DNA from: Infirmifilum lucidum
GTDB lineage: Archaea; Thermoproteota; Thermoprotei; Thermofilales; Thermofilaceae
Direction: 5' to 3'
Length of the DNA stretch: 64,000 bases
NCBI RefSeq assembly: GCF_014876775.1
Contig: NZ_CP062310.1
Location: forward strand, 969,699 to 1,033,698
Under the pieces are notes generated by a model. That model searched no databases. It was not told where the DNA came from and was given only the letters and a program-made list of their open reading frames with translations. Numbering within the stretch: position 1 is the first letter of the stretch; every line of letters begins with the position of its first letter. The translations under genes and the position numbers were made by a program. Shown one piece after another: positions 1-8,080 of the stretch.

Positions 1-349
1 GCTTGTAGAGGTTGCCATTCTAATAGGGACAGACTTCAATGAGGGGATCAAGGGTATAGGGCCTAAGAAGGCTCTCCGGCTAATAAAGACGTACGGGAGT
101 ATAGAGAGGTTACCGAGGGGCATCAGGGAGAAGATACCAGAGTACGAGGAAGTACTCGAGATATTTTTGAACCCGAGAGTGAGGGAGGACTATGCGCTCG
201 AGTTTCGAGAACCAGCTTATGACGAGCTTGAGCGCTTTCTAGTGGACGAGAACTCTTTTTCAGAGGACAGGGTCAAGACCATAGTGGAGCGGCTACGTGC
301 CTCGTGGCACAGGGGGGAGCAGCTAACCCTCAACAGTTTCAAAGAATAA
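1..349 (+). CDS. fen: Flap endonuclease 1 (FEN-1), C-terminal part
   Basis: This is the C-terminal third of FEN-1, the structure-specific nuclease that removes 5' flaps during Okazaki-fragment maturation and repair; the start lies outside the window. The frame begins at base 2. The helix-two-turn-helix DNA-binding element is recognisable (GTDFNEGIKGIGPKKALRLI, about 9-28 of the visible part). The tail QLTLNSFK is a loose PCNA-interacting (PIP) box, with the usual second aromatic replaced by Lys. A DNA ligase follows after 37 bp in the same direction, so the two partners in nick processing are adjacent and probably co-transcribed. The family call is firm; the PIP reading is inference. Confidence 0.93.
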   Translation, partial: LVEVAILIGTDFNEGIKGIGPKKALRLIKTYGSIERLPRGIREKIPEYEEVLEIFLNPRVREDYALEFREPAYDELERFLVDENSFSEDRVKTIVERLRASWHRGEQLTLNSFKE

Positions 350-386
350 GATTATACCTCGCCCTCCAACTTATTACTGGGGTAGC

Positions 387-1988
387 GTGACCCTAACATT
401 CACTGAGCTTGTAGAAACGGCTAAGAGGGTTGAGGCAACCCAAAGCAGGCTCGAGAAAGTCAGGGTGCTTGCCGCCTTCTTCCAAAGGCTAACTCCTGAC
501 GAGGCCGCACTCGCGGCTAGGTTTCTGGTAGGAACAGTCTTTCCAGAGGGGGATGAGCGCGAGCTAGGAGTAGGCTACGCGACGATCTCGAGCGTAATAG
601 AGCAGTTGAGGAGTAGCAAAATAAGCCCCCTCATCCAGGAGCCTCCAACACTCCAGGAGGTCTACGCGACTCTCGACAAAGTATCCCGGGCGAGCGGTGA
701 AGGGGCCAGGGAGAGAAAGCTCGTACTCCTCCGCGGCCTTTTCTCAAGGCTGAGCAGAGAAGAGCTGGAGTACCTTCTGAGGATGCTCTTTGGCGAAGTC
801 AGGATAGGCGCGAGCGCCGGAGTTGTCCTGGAGGCCCTAGCGAGACTTGGAGGGTACACCGACGAGGAGATCAGAAGGGGTTACATGCTACTCGGGGACA
901 TAGGCGAACTAGCCAAGAGGGTTATAGCTCGCGAGGACATAAGAGCCTTGAGCCTAGAGCTCTTCAGGCCCGTTAAGCCGATGCTTGCAGACATGTCGTA
1001 TAGCCCCCTAGAGGTTCTGCGCGAGCACGCTAACTACACTTCTGCCGAGTACAAGTACGACGGGATCCGCGTACAGGTACATGTGAGGAATGGGAGAGTT
1101 GAAGTATACTCGAGGCGGCTACACAGGATAACGGAATTCCTGCCTGACGTAGTTCAGAAGGTGCGTGAGCACCTACGAGCTAGCTCTGCTGTGCTCGACG
1201 GCGAGGCTGTCGGCATCATCGCGGGCAAGCCAGTGGCCTTTCAGGAATTAGTCCGCAGGGTTCGGAGAAAGAATGAGAGGGAGGGCTTCCTCAAAAGCAT
1301 ACCTTTCCAGGTCTACTTTTTCGACGTGCTGTTTCTGGATGGTAGAGTGCTCATAGATGAGCCCTACACGGTGCGCAGGAGGCTATTGGCAGACGCTCTT
1401 GACGGAGAACTACTCTCGACTCAGAGGTTCGTCTCCAGCGTGGACGAGCTCAAGGACTTCTTCGAGGAAGCGGTTAAGAAGGGCCACGAAGGAGTTATGT
1501 GTAAGGCTCCTTACTCTAACTATGAGCCCGGGATCCGTGGGAGGAAGTGGCTGAAGCTGAAAAGAGCAGACACGATTGACTGTGTGATAGTCGCTGCGGA
1601 GTGGGGCCACGGCAGGCGGGCTAGGTGGCTCAGCGACTATTACCTTGCTATTAGGGACGAGAGAACAGGGGGTTTCGCTGTCATCGGTAAGACCTTCAAG
1701 GGCCTAACCGATGCCGAGTTCGAGGAGATGACTAGAAGACTGCTGGAGCTAAAGGTGCGCGAAGAGGGGTGGGTTGTTCACGTAAAGCCTCAGATAGTAG
1801 TTGAGGTTGAATACTCCGAGATCCAGAGGAGCCCGAGGTACAACTCTGGCCTGGCCTTAAGGTTTGCGAGAATAAAGCGTATCAGGTTCGACAAGAGCCC
1901 CGATGATGTCACAACGCTACAGGAGCTCTGGAAGAGGTACTCTGAACAACGGGGTGCGAAGGCGGTAGGAGATGCTTCGGGTTGGTAG
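387..1988 (+). CDS. lig: ATP-dependent DNA ligase
   Basis: Archaeal LigI-type ligase that seals nicks after flap removal in replication and repair. At 533 residues it has the normal family length. The N-terminal half is the helical DNA-binding domain. The adenylation motif I is EYKYDGIR, with the nucleotidyl-acceptor lysine at residue 223. Motif IV (HEGVMCK) and motif V (RKWLKLKR) follow, and the OB-fold lies at the C-terminus. The start is GTG at 387. The last 17 bases overlap the next gene, which suggests translational coupling. The placement behind FEN-1 is consistent with a joint role. Confidence 0.97.
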   Translation: MTLTFTELVETAKRVEATQSRLEKVRVLAAFFQRLTPDEAALAARFLVGTVFPEGDERELGVGYATISSVIEQLRSSKISPLIQEPPTLQEVYATLDKVSRASGEGARERKLVLLRGLFSRLSREELEYLLRMLFGEVRIGASAGVVLEALARLGGYTDEEIRRGYMLLGDIGELAKRVIAREDIRALSLELFRPVKPMLADMSYSPLEVLREHANYTSAEYKYDGIRVQVHVRNGRVEVYSRRLHRITEFLPDVVQKVREHLRASSAVLDGEAVGIIAGKPVAFQELVRRVRRKNEREGFLKSIPFQVYFFDVLFLDGRVLIDEPYTVRRRLLADALDGELLSTQRFVSSVDELKDFFEEAVKKGHEGVMCKAPYSNYEPGIRGRKWLKLKRADTIDCVIVAAEWGHGRRARWLSDYYLAIRDERTGGFAVIGKTFKGLTDAEFEEMTRRLLELKVREEGWVVHVKPQIVVEVEYSEIQRSPRYNSGLALRFARIKRIRFDKSPDDVTTLQELWKRYSEQRGAKAVGDASGW

Positions 1989-2922
1989 CGCTACAATAAT
2001 CCCGGTTGCTGACGAGAGCCTAGGCGTCCGCTCGATGAGCCTCTACCTAGAGACGCCTGACGTGAAAGTGCTTTTCGACGCCGGCGCGAGCCTCGGTCCT
2101 TTTCGCTACGGCCTCCCGCCGCATCCTGAGGAGTTTAGGGCCTTGAAAAGGCTGAGGGAAAAGATCCTGTACTACGCAGACAGGGCTGACATTGTAACGG
2201 TGTCGCATTATCACAGAGACCACTACACTCCTCCCCGCGCATCGCTCTATGAATGCACCAGGGAGAAGACGTTTTTGGATATATATTCCGGAAAGACTAT
2301 ACTGGCGAAGTCTCCCTCATCAAGCATTAATTTTAACCAGAAGCGCCGGGCCTATGTATTCTTCAAGGCACTCGAGGAGTCTAAGAGCAACGCCAAGGTT
2401 TACTTCCTTGACTTGGACAGGGTAGACTTCGGGGAGACCTCAATTGAAGGCTTTCTTGCCGTGCACGGCGACGAGAGACTGGGCTGGGTCTTATGCTTCA
2501 AAGTGTACCTCAGAGGCGAGGGTGTCTTAGTCTTCATGCCTGACGTGCAGGGCCCGGTCTCCGACGAAGCACTTTCAGTGCTCCTAAATGAGGGCTTCAA
2601 AGTAGCAGTAATCGGGGGGCCTCCGACATACCTAGAGGAGAGGAGCGGTAAGAAGCTGAATAAAGGGCTGGAGAACTTTGCCAGGGCTTTAAGAGTGGAG
2701 AGGTTCAACATAATTTCACACCATATACTACGCGACCCTGAGTGGCGCGAGGTCGTAGATACTCTAGCACCAGACAGCAACTTCCACCTATATAGCGAAG
2801 TGGCGGGGTTGGAGTTTACGCCACTGGAGGCGTACAGGAGACTGTTATACGAGATGGATCCACCGTCGAAAACATACATGGAGTCATTGAGGAGCGGGCA
2901 GTTGAAGTGCGATGATTTCTAG
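1972..2922 (+). CDS. Metallo-beta-lactamase-fold hydrolase, UPF0282-like
   Basis: Predicted metal-dependent hydrolase of the MBL fold, 316 residues. The metal-binding motif is HYHRDH at residues 79-84, which supplies the His/His/Asp/His ligands. Later histidines (VHGDER near 165, ISHHILRDP near 245) could complete a two-metal site. Length and motif spacing fit the archaeal UPF0282 family, whose substrate is unknown to me. The ATG start overlaps the ligase end by 17 bp, so it is probably translated from the same message. A nucleic-acid substrate is possible given the neighbours, but nothing in the sequence proves it. Confidence 0.82.
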   Translation: MLRVGSATIIPVADESLGVRSMSLYLETPDVKVLFDAGASLGPFRYGLPPHPEEFRALKRLREKILYYADRADIVTVSHYHRDHYTPPRASLYECTREKTFLDIYSGKTILAKSPSSSINFNQKRRAYVFFKALEESKSNAKVYFLDLDRVDFGETSIEGFLAVHGDERLGWVLCFKVYLRGEGVLVFMPDVQGPVSDEALSVLLNEGFKVAVIGGPPTYLEERSGKKLNKGLENFARALRVERFNIISHHILRDPEWREVVDTLAPDSNFHLYSEVAGLEFTPLEAYRRLLYEMDPPSKTYMESLRSGQLKCDDF

Positions 2923-2925
2923 GCT

Positions 2926-3435
2926 TTACCAGGGCTTGTCTTTTAGTTTTAAAGTGTAAGCCACAGCGTTCGTTGCGAGGTGTACGAGGGGAGTTATGGC
3001 GAGCGCTACGACGACGTACTCAAGGGGTGCAGGCCTGTAAAGGTAATAGACTAACGTTGCTCCAATAACAAAGTCTAGCTGGTCTAAGAGGGGGGCTGGA
3101 TCCCCGGGTTTCAAGCCCAGCCTACGCTTGATAAATGCACCCGTGATGTCTCCTAGTAGGGCTCCTACAGATAAGAGCAATGCCGAGAAGATTTCATGTA
3201 GCCCGAACATTTGTAGAAGCGCACCACCAGTCGCTCCTGCTACAACTCCTCCTATGAACCCTTCAACGGACTTGTTGTCTCCAAGGAGCCTCTTTCCGTC
3301 GATGAAGAAGGCTCCGCGGTCTATCGGGTGGGGGCGGTGCCCAGTCCTGCGCACGAGGTAAACTGTGAGAACCGGTGTACCATTCGCGAGGTAGGCCGGC
3401 AGTATCCAAACTATAGCGTCGACAATAGTATCCAC
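2926..3435 (-). CDS. carS: CDP-archaeol synthase (CarS)
   Basis: Integral membrane enzyme that transfers CMP from CTP to 2,3-di-O-geranylgeranylglyceryl phosphate, giving CDP-archaeol for ether-lipid synthesis. The 169-residue protein has several hydrophobic helices. It carries the conserved cytoplasmic segment GDITGAFIKRRLGLKPGD followed by DQLDF, characteristic of the DUF46/CarS family and related to CDP-alcohol cytidylyltransferases. Length is as expected. It converges on the MBL gene with only 3 bp between stops, and the next upstream gene on its strand ends 24 bp away. Confidence 0.9.
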   Translation of the reverse strand: MDTIVDAIVWILPAYLANGTPVLTVYLVRRTGHRPHPIDRGAFFIDGKRLLGDNKSVEGFIGGVVAGATGGALLQMFGLHEIFSALLLSVGALLGDITGAFIKRRLGLKPGDPAPLLDQLDFVIGATLVYYLYRPAPLEYVVVALAITPLVHLATNAVAYTLKLKDKPW

Positions 3436-3459
3436 AGGACAAAAAAACGGGGAAAATTA

Positions 3460-3726
3460 TTATTGTTTGCGAAGTTTTTCAACGTATTCCTCTATGCTTT
3501 TCGGGTCACTGAGCACGGCGTCCTCTGTAACTAGTAGCGGCACCTCTGTAGTCCCATACTCGAGGAGTAACCAGCCCCGAAGGCCATTCTTCGAGACATC
3601 TACTACCTTTAGTTTCTCGAGAAGCTTACTTACAGAGAACTTTGTGAGTAAGCGCTTAGACTCCTCGCCTCCATCGACGAATAATATACCTACAGCACCA
3701 TTTCTCTTGAACATCAACCTACTCAC
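3460..3726 (-). CDS. Small thioredoxin-fold-like protein without cysteines
   Basis: An 88-residue protein I recognise only by fold. The pattern of strand, helix, strand, then TEVPLLV (the cis-Pro segment of thioredoxin/glutaredoxin proteins), then a terminal helix, matches a minimal glutaredoxin-like domain. The redox CxxC is absent and the protein contains no cysteine, so it cannot act as a dithiol oxidoreductase. It sits 24 bp upstream of carS on the same strand and may share its message. The fold assignment is inference from a short sequence. Confidence 0.6.
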   Translation of the reverse strand: MSRLMFKRNGAVGILFVDGGEESKRLLTKFSVSKLLEKLKVVDVSKNGLRGWLLLEYGTTEVPLLVTEDAVLSDPKSIEEYVEKLRKQ

Positions 3727-3913
3727 CCCCAGGAGGCGACATTATACTAACCTCTTTGAGTCTCTCACACTACTGTTAGAATACATTTGTAGAACAAAAA
3801 TCCTCGCCGAATACCCCGAAAGTGTGTGCACAAGAAACTCTTCCCGCACTGCCAGGTGCTTGGCGAGAAAAATAGAGAGTCAGGAAGTGGCCTCCTTGCG
3901 AAAGGAGAAATCA

Positions 3914-4011
3914 TGGACCGGCCGGGATTCGAACCCGGGACCTCCGCCGTTCTCGAAGCCCCTACTTTCTGGCCTTGCGAAGGCGGCATCCTCCCACTAG
4001 ACGACCGGCCC
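3914..4011 (-). tRNA. tRNA-Ala(CGC) with an intron
   Basis: The reverse strand folds as a complete cloverleaf. The acceptor stem is GGGCCGG/CCGGUCC with the alanine identity pair G3:U70, discriminator A, and no encoded CCA. The anticodon loop reads TTCGCA, so the anticodon is CGC. A roughly 25-nt insertion (about 3950-3974) lies just after position 37, the canonical archaeal intron site; removing it gives a 73-nt tRNA. The T-arm is CCGGGTTCGAATCCCGG. The exact intron ends are uncertain by one or two bases because the bulge-helix-bulge was not folded. Confidence 0.92.
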
Positions 4012-4035
4012 CCTATTCTGAGGGATTTCCAGGAC

Positions 4036-4048
4036 GTCTTAAGCTTTT
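4036..4048 (-). promoter_or_regulatory. TATA-like element for tRNA-Ala
   Basis: On the reverse strand this reads CAAAAAGCTTAAG and ends about 25 bp before the tRNA 5' end, the usual position of an archaeal TATA box. It is the only A/T-rich element in an otherwise GC-rich upstream segment. The stretch from here to the LX gene (4049-4230) includes a GC hairpin at about 4108-4127 (GCCCCCAGTAGCCTGGGGGT) whose role is unclear. Confidence 0.5.
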
Positions 4049-4230
4049 TGTTTTGAGCGTCAAGCCTCCCTGGCCGTCTGGACTCGCGAGGTCTGACTCG
4101 ATTGCATGCCCCCAGTAGCCTGGGGGTTATGGAGTAGAGGTAGAGGCGGGTCTCCGTCTCTGAACATTGCGCATATGGGAAAACAGCAAAAAGTTTTTGA
4201 GAAGTATTAGTATGGGTAGTGGGAGGGCTT

Positions 4231-4485
4231 ATGAGCGTTAAAACATTTGAAATTCACGGCGAGATGAAACTCCGGCTTGGAGAACGCTGTAAATTTAGAG
4301 TATACGTAAGGGCTCTCAAGGAAAAAGATGCACTTGAAAAACTCTACAGCATACTGGGCAGCAGGCATAAGGTGACTCGGAATCACATAAAGGTGTACAG
4401 CATAAGAGAGGTTAACCCCGATGAGACTGATGACTCCCACATAAAGAGCCTGGCGTCCACGGATAAGGTAGTACTATACGCGTAA
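4231..4485 (+). CDS. rplX: 50S ribosomal protein L18a/LX (L20e)
   Basis: Small archaeal large-subunit ribosomal protein related to eukaryotic L18a. The start is taken at ATG 4231 because GGGAGGG lies immediately upstream and the family begins with MSVKTFEI-like sequence; a GTG at 4219 is also in frame. The conserved core includes FEIHGEM, ARV-like basic strands and KVTRNHIKVYSI. It leads the group LX-prefoldin alpha-FtsY, an arrangement familiar in archaeal genomes that links the ribosome with co-translational folding and targeting. Confidence 0.92.
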   Translation: MSVKTFEIHGEMKLRLGERCKFRVYVRALKEKDALEKLYSILGSRHKVTRNHIKVYSIREVNPDETDDSHIKSLASTDKVVLYA

Positions 4486-4620
4486 CCTTAGCCTCCTACT
4501 TGAGCTGAAGACTAGAGGGGAAGGGTTGCGGGTTCAGGCTCTGTCCTCATGACTGTCTCAACTATTAGTCACTGATTCTGTGTACGCTGGCAGGCACGGG
4601 TCTACAAAAAGCCTTATGTA

Positions 4621-5049
4621 TTGTCTGTTCTGAAAAAGGAACTGGAGACTTACATGAGCACAAGGCAGGAAAGGTCAAGCTTAGCCGAAGAGTACAGCCT
4701 ACTAGCCCAGCTTGCAGAGGAGATGCAGAAGGAGATAACGCTGGCTCAGAATTTACTGGTAGAGATTGACTCGACAGTTATCACGCTGAAGAACATTAGT
4801 AGCCTGGGGGAGTCACGCGAGGTACTCATACCTATATCTTCAGGTGTGTACGCCAAGGCGGTCATAAACAGGCAGGATAAGTTTCTAGTGGCTATTGGGT
4901 CTAACATTCTGGTCGAGAAGGACTTGAACGATACTCTAGAGTTCTTGAGGCAGAAGAGGGAGGAGTTACAGCAACTCATCGACAAAAGGGTCAACGATCT
5001 AAATAAAATACTGCAGCGTCTACAGCAGTTGCAGGCGGCTCTAAGGTAG
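4621..5049 (+). CDS. pfdA: Prefoldin alpha subunit
   Basis: Alpha subunit of the hexameric prefoldin/GimC chaperone, which holds unfolded proteins and passes them to the thermosome. The 142-residue protein has the expected pattern: an N-terminal coiled-coil helix, a central beta-hairpin region with VLIPISSGVYAKAVI, and a long C-terminal coiled-coil helix ending in LQQLQAALR. The start is uncertain: TTG 4621 gives the full-length helix, while ATG 4654 would shorten it by 11 residues. It ends 5 bp before ftsY. Confidence 0.92.
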   Translation: MSVLKKELETYMSTRQERSSLAEEYSLLAQLAEEMQKEITLAQNLLVEIDSTVITLKNISSLGESREVLIPISSGVYAKAVINRQDKFLVAIGSNILVEKDLNDTLEFLRQKREELQQLIDKRVNDLNKILQRLQQLQAALR

Positions 5050-5054
5050 CTTTT

Positions 5055-5960
5055 ATGCCTCGAGGGCTATCGAGGGTCTTCAGAGAGTTTGTTGAATTCC
5101 TTGCCTACAAGGAGGTCACTCCTGAGAGCTTCGAGGAGGCCTCATCTAGACTTTTACTGGAATTGGTGGAGAACGACGTTGCTTTTGACGCGGCAGAGGG
5201 CGTGATTTCCAGGCTAAGGGAACGCGTCATTGGGCAAAGAGTCAAACGGGGCATTAGCACAGTGGAGTTTATTCGGAACGAGCTCGGAGCTGTTCTTCTC
5301 GAGATTTTTGAGAAAGCTGGGAGCATAGACCTAGAGCAGGAGGCCTCTAAGCTTGCAGGAAAAGGCGAGCTCTACAAGGTTGTCTTCCTCGGGCCTAACG
5401 GCCACGGCAAGACCACGACCATAGGGAAACTGGCTTTCCGCCTCAGACTGAGAGGGTTGAAAGTAGTGATCGGAGCAGCGGATACCTTCAGGGCAGGCGC
5501 TATCGAACAAGCCTCAAGGATTGCGGCCTCAGCCGGAGCTCAGCTTGTAAGCCTGGGCTATGGGGCTGACCCAGCGGCTGTTGCTTACGAAGCAGTTGAG
5601 GTGGCGAGAAAGCGGGGCTTTGATGTCGTCCTGATAGACACTGCTGGAAGAATGCACACTAAGAAGAATCTAATGGATGAAATGAAAAAGATAGTCAGAG
5701 TAGTTGAACCTAACTTCAGGGTCTTTGTTGGTGATGCTTTAACAGGGAATGACGCTGTGAATATGGCTCGCGCTTTCCTCGAGGAGGTGGGTTTCGAGGG
5801 GAGTATCATAACAAAATACGATGCAGACACGAAAGGGGGCGTGGTAGTATCTGTGGTTTATGCTACGAGTAGACCTGTGCTATACGTTGGTACTGGCCAA
5901 AGGCTCGAAGACCTGGAACCATTTGACTATAGGAAATTTGTAGAGTCTCTACTCCAGTGA
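5055..5960 (+). CDS. ftsY: SRP receptor GTPase FtsY
   Basis: Membrane-associated GTPase that docks SRP-ribosome complexes. The 301-residue protein has an N-terminal helical N domain followed by the G domain. G1 is GPNGHGKTTT at about 113-122, the SRP-GTPase insertion-box motif is DTFRAGA, G3 is DTAGRMHT at about 195, and G4 is TKYDADTKGG at about 253. It lacks the long acidic A domain of bacterial FtsY, as is normal for Crenarchaeota. It lies 5 bp behind pfdA and is probably co-transcribed with it. Confidence 0.97.
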   Translation: MPRGLSRVFREFVEFLAYKEVTPESFEEASSRLLLELVENDVAFDAAEGVISRLRERVIGQRVKRGISTVEFIRNELGAVLLEIFEKAGSIDLEQEASKLAGKGELYKVVFLGPNGHGKTTTIGKLAFRLRLRGLKVVIGAADTFRAGAIEQASRIAASAGAQLVSLGYGADPAAVAYEAVEVARKRGFDVVLIDTAGRMHTKKNLMDEMKKIVRVVEPNFRVFVGDALTGNDAVNMARAFLEEVGFEGSIITKYDADTKGGVVVSVVYATSRPVLYVGTGQRLEDLEPFDYRKFVESLLQ

Positions 5961-6145
5961 ACTTCATAGCCCCCACTCTCCGCTCTTGTGAAAGGTTGTA
6001 TGTCCATGCAGTACATGACGTGAGGCTGCCCTGTCCTACTCTGGTGTGCTGATGACCCCGCCGAGTAAACCCGAAGCCCGCACGAATAGGGCTCTATAAA
6101 AGAGGTGTTGAAAAAGGCTTAAAGAGGGAGCAATGTAAAAAACTT

Positions 6146-7090
6146 GTGGCGAAGAGAGATTTCCTGACCTTGAAGGAATATACGGCTGACGAGATAAGGC
6201 TTCTAATAGACGACGCATTTCTACTGAAGAGGTTACGGCAGAGGGGCAGGTTTACTCTCCCGTATCTCTCAGGCCTTAACGTTGCTATGATCTTTGAGAA
6301 GCCCTCGACGCGCACAAGAGCATCCTTCTCGGTAGCAGTATATGAACTGGGAGGACTTCCTATACCCTACTCTGCCCAGGAGCTACAGCTTTCTCGTGGT
6401 GAGCCAATAAAGGATGTTGCTAGGGTGCTTTCCAGGTACCACCACGCTATTGCTGCCAGAGTCTTCCGTCACTCCAACCTTGAGGAGCTGGCGAGGTTCT
6501 CAAGTGTGCCAGTTATAAACATGCTGAGCGACCTCCACCATCCCTTGCAGGCCCTAGCGGACTACATGACCATCAAGGAGAAGAAGGGCAGGATAGACGG
6601 CGTGAAAATAGCCTTCGTCGGTGACGGTAGAGACAATGTCTTCAACTCTCTGGCGATAGCAGGTGTAAAGCTTGGAGCGAAAATAAGAGTTGCCACGCCG
6701 AGGGCCTATGCGCCTGATCCAGAGATCCTGGGCAACGACGTGTATTCAAAGATTGAGGTTTACGAAGACCCTGCAGACGCTGTGGAAGACGTCGACGTGG
6801 TGTACACTGACGTCTTTGTGAGCATGGGCCAGGAAAGAGAGCGCGAAGAGCGCTTTAAGGCATTTCTGCCTCTGTACCAGGTGAACTCAGAACTCTTGAA
6901 GAAGGTAGGGAGAGAGGACTTCATAGTGATGCACTGCCTGCCTGCTCATCGCGGCGAGGAGATAACAGACGAGGTTATTGAGGGCGAAAAAAGCATCGTC
7001 TTCGACCAGGCCGAGAACAGGTTGCACACGACCAAGGCCGTACTCCTATATCTGCTCAACCCCAACTGGAGCAAGACAAAAGAGCTTTAG
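6146..7090 (+). CDS. argF: Ornithine carbamoyltransferase
   Basis: Catalyses carbamoyl phosphate + ornithine to citrulline in arginine metabolism. The carbamoyl-phosphate loop STRTR is at about 54, the HHPLQALAD-type segment follows, and the ornithine signature HCLPAHRGEE near residue 262 separates it from aspartate carbamoyltransferase. Length (314) is typical. The start is GTG 6146; a TATA-like TCTATAAAAG lies at about 6092-6101. No other arginine gene is adjacent. Its last 35 bp overlap the convergent gene at 7056-7688. Confidence 0.95.
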   Translation: MAKRDFLTLKEYTADEIRLLIDDAFLLKRLRQRGRFTLPYLSGLNVAMIFEKPSTRTRASFSVAVYELGGLPIPYSAQELQLSRGEPIKDVARVLSRYHHAIAARVFRHSNLEELARFSSVPVINMLSDLHHPLQALADYMTIKEKKGRIDGVKIAFVGDGRDNVFNSLAIAGVKLGAKIRVATPRAYAPDPEILGNDVYSKIEVYEDPADAVEDVDVVYTDVFVSMGQEREREERFKAFLPLYQVNSELLKKVGREDFIVMHCLPAHRGEEITDEVIEGEKSIVFDQAENRLHTTKAVLLYLLNPNWSKTKEL

Positions 7091-7688
7091 CCCTCTTAAC
7101 GTAGACCTCCACGTAAAAGTTCCCAAATGCTTGTAGGGATATTCTTCCTTTAAGCTCCCTAAGGAGATCACATTGCGCAAGTAGGGCTGGCTCCAAAGGT
7201 GATCCTGAGTATGCTTGCTCTATTTCTTGGAGGGTAGTCGTGTAGAGGGGGTAGGCAACCCTGGCCTGTGCTTCGAGCGCGAGGCCTGCCAGGTTACCCC
7301 TGAGGACTTCTCTGAGGAAGTAGCAAGCTAAGTCGTCTGCTGTGAACGGCAATATGAACAATGCTCCAGGGTACTCTGATGCGAGCGAGACTACTGTGGT
7401 CTTAACGTCTGTATACGAAGTAATATTCCCGTACACGCTCTTACTCGATACGATTCGGGTTGAGGATGACGTTTTCTCTGTAAATATCCTCGGTATCTCT
7501 CCCCCTAAGTGAAGGTGGTGGACTTGGACGTCATAATCTTGCTCAACGGCTAGAGTGAGCTCCAAGAGTACGAGCGACTGGAGGTTCTCAAGGGTCACGA
7601 TCGTGATTACGTCGTTAGGCTTTGGGCCGAAGACTCGGAGGGCCCGCGTAAACCTTTTCTTCAGGGTAGTGTATGAACTCACATGCAT
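7056..7688 (-). CDS. PP-loop-like protein with a degenerate nucleotide-binding loop
   Basis: A 210-residue protein resembling N-type ATP pyrophosphatases of the TtcA/Ncs6 tRNA-thiolation group. The segment FTADDLACYFLREVLRGN matches the HNLDDxxxxxLxxLLRGD region of that family. At the N-terminal position where SGGKDS should bind ATP, it reads VTLENLQS, so Gly-Gly-Lys-Asp is lost. CxxC zinc motifs seen in active family members are also absent. It is therefore probably non-catalytic or altered, comparable in principle to eukaryotic Ncs2/Ctu2, the inactive partner of Ncs6. The family assignment is inference from two motifs. It overlaps argF by 35 bp and is divergent from the next gene with 11 bp between starts. 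Confidence 0.6.
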   Translation of the reverse strand: MHVSSYTTLKKRFTRALRVFGPKPNDVITIVTLENLQSLVLLELTLAVEQDYDVQVHHLHLGGEIPRIFTEKTSSSTRIVSSKSVYGNITSYTDVKTTVVSLASEYPGALFILPFTADDLACYFLREVLRGNLAGLALEAQARVAYPLYTTTLQEIEQAYSGSPLEPALLAQCDLLRELKGRISLQAFGNFYVEVYVKRAKALLSCSSWG

Positions 7689-7699
7689 AGGGGGGCGTA

Positions 7700-8080
7700 T
7701 TGGTTAAAAAAGCAGTATTTGAGGTTGTCGGGTGCACTAGGGCTGAGCTCGAAGACACTCTCAAGAGTAGTATAGGCTTTAGTAGCGTAATACCAGTTGA
7801 GACTAGAAGCGGTTTGTTGAGAGTTCAGGTGAAAATAAAGAGTATGTCTCGCATATCGAACTGCTGGGAGCTCAAAACAGGCCTTTCTAGTGGGAGTAAG
7901 TGGATGTGGGGGGAGGTCTTCGATATATGTATTTACGATGATGAAACCGCGCTTAGAATGGTGGTGACCAGGAAGAAAGGCGTTGGGCGTATAAATGCAG
8001 ACGTTCTCGGCATGTGGATTCTAGAGCTAGTTAGGAGCAAGAATTCCAATCTCACAGTGCGCATTGTGGAGCGCTTCTAG
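7700..8080 (+). CDS. Protein of unknown function, 126 residues
   Basis: I do not recognise this protein. It appears to be a soluble alpha/beta domain: hydrophobic strands (KKAVFEVVG, LLRVQVKIKS, ALRMVVTRKK) alternate with helices. The single-cysteine motif and tryptophans show no catalytic signature. The TTG start at 7700 is supported by AGGGGGG just upstream, which lies in the 11-bp gap between the two divergent starts. Its TAG stop shares the tetranucleotide CTAG with the stop of the convergent UbiD gene. Codon use looks like its neighbours. Confidence 0.68.
   Translation: MVKKAVFEVVGCTRAELEDTLKSSIGFSSVIPVETRSGLLRVQVKIKSMSRISNCWELKTGLSSGSKWMWGEVFDICIYDDETALRMVVTRKKGVGRINADVLGMWILELVRSKNSNLTVRIVERF

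Noticed and set aside
6040-6080. Possible C/D-box sRNA (CTGATGA followed by GC-rich sequence)
   Set aside because: The C box is imperfect and no convincing D, D' and C' boxes occur at the required spacings.
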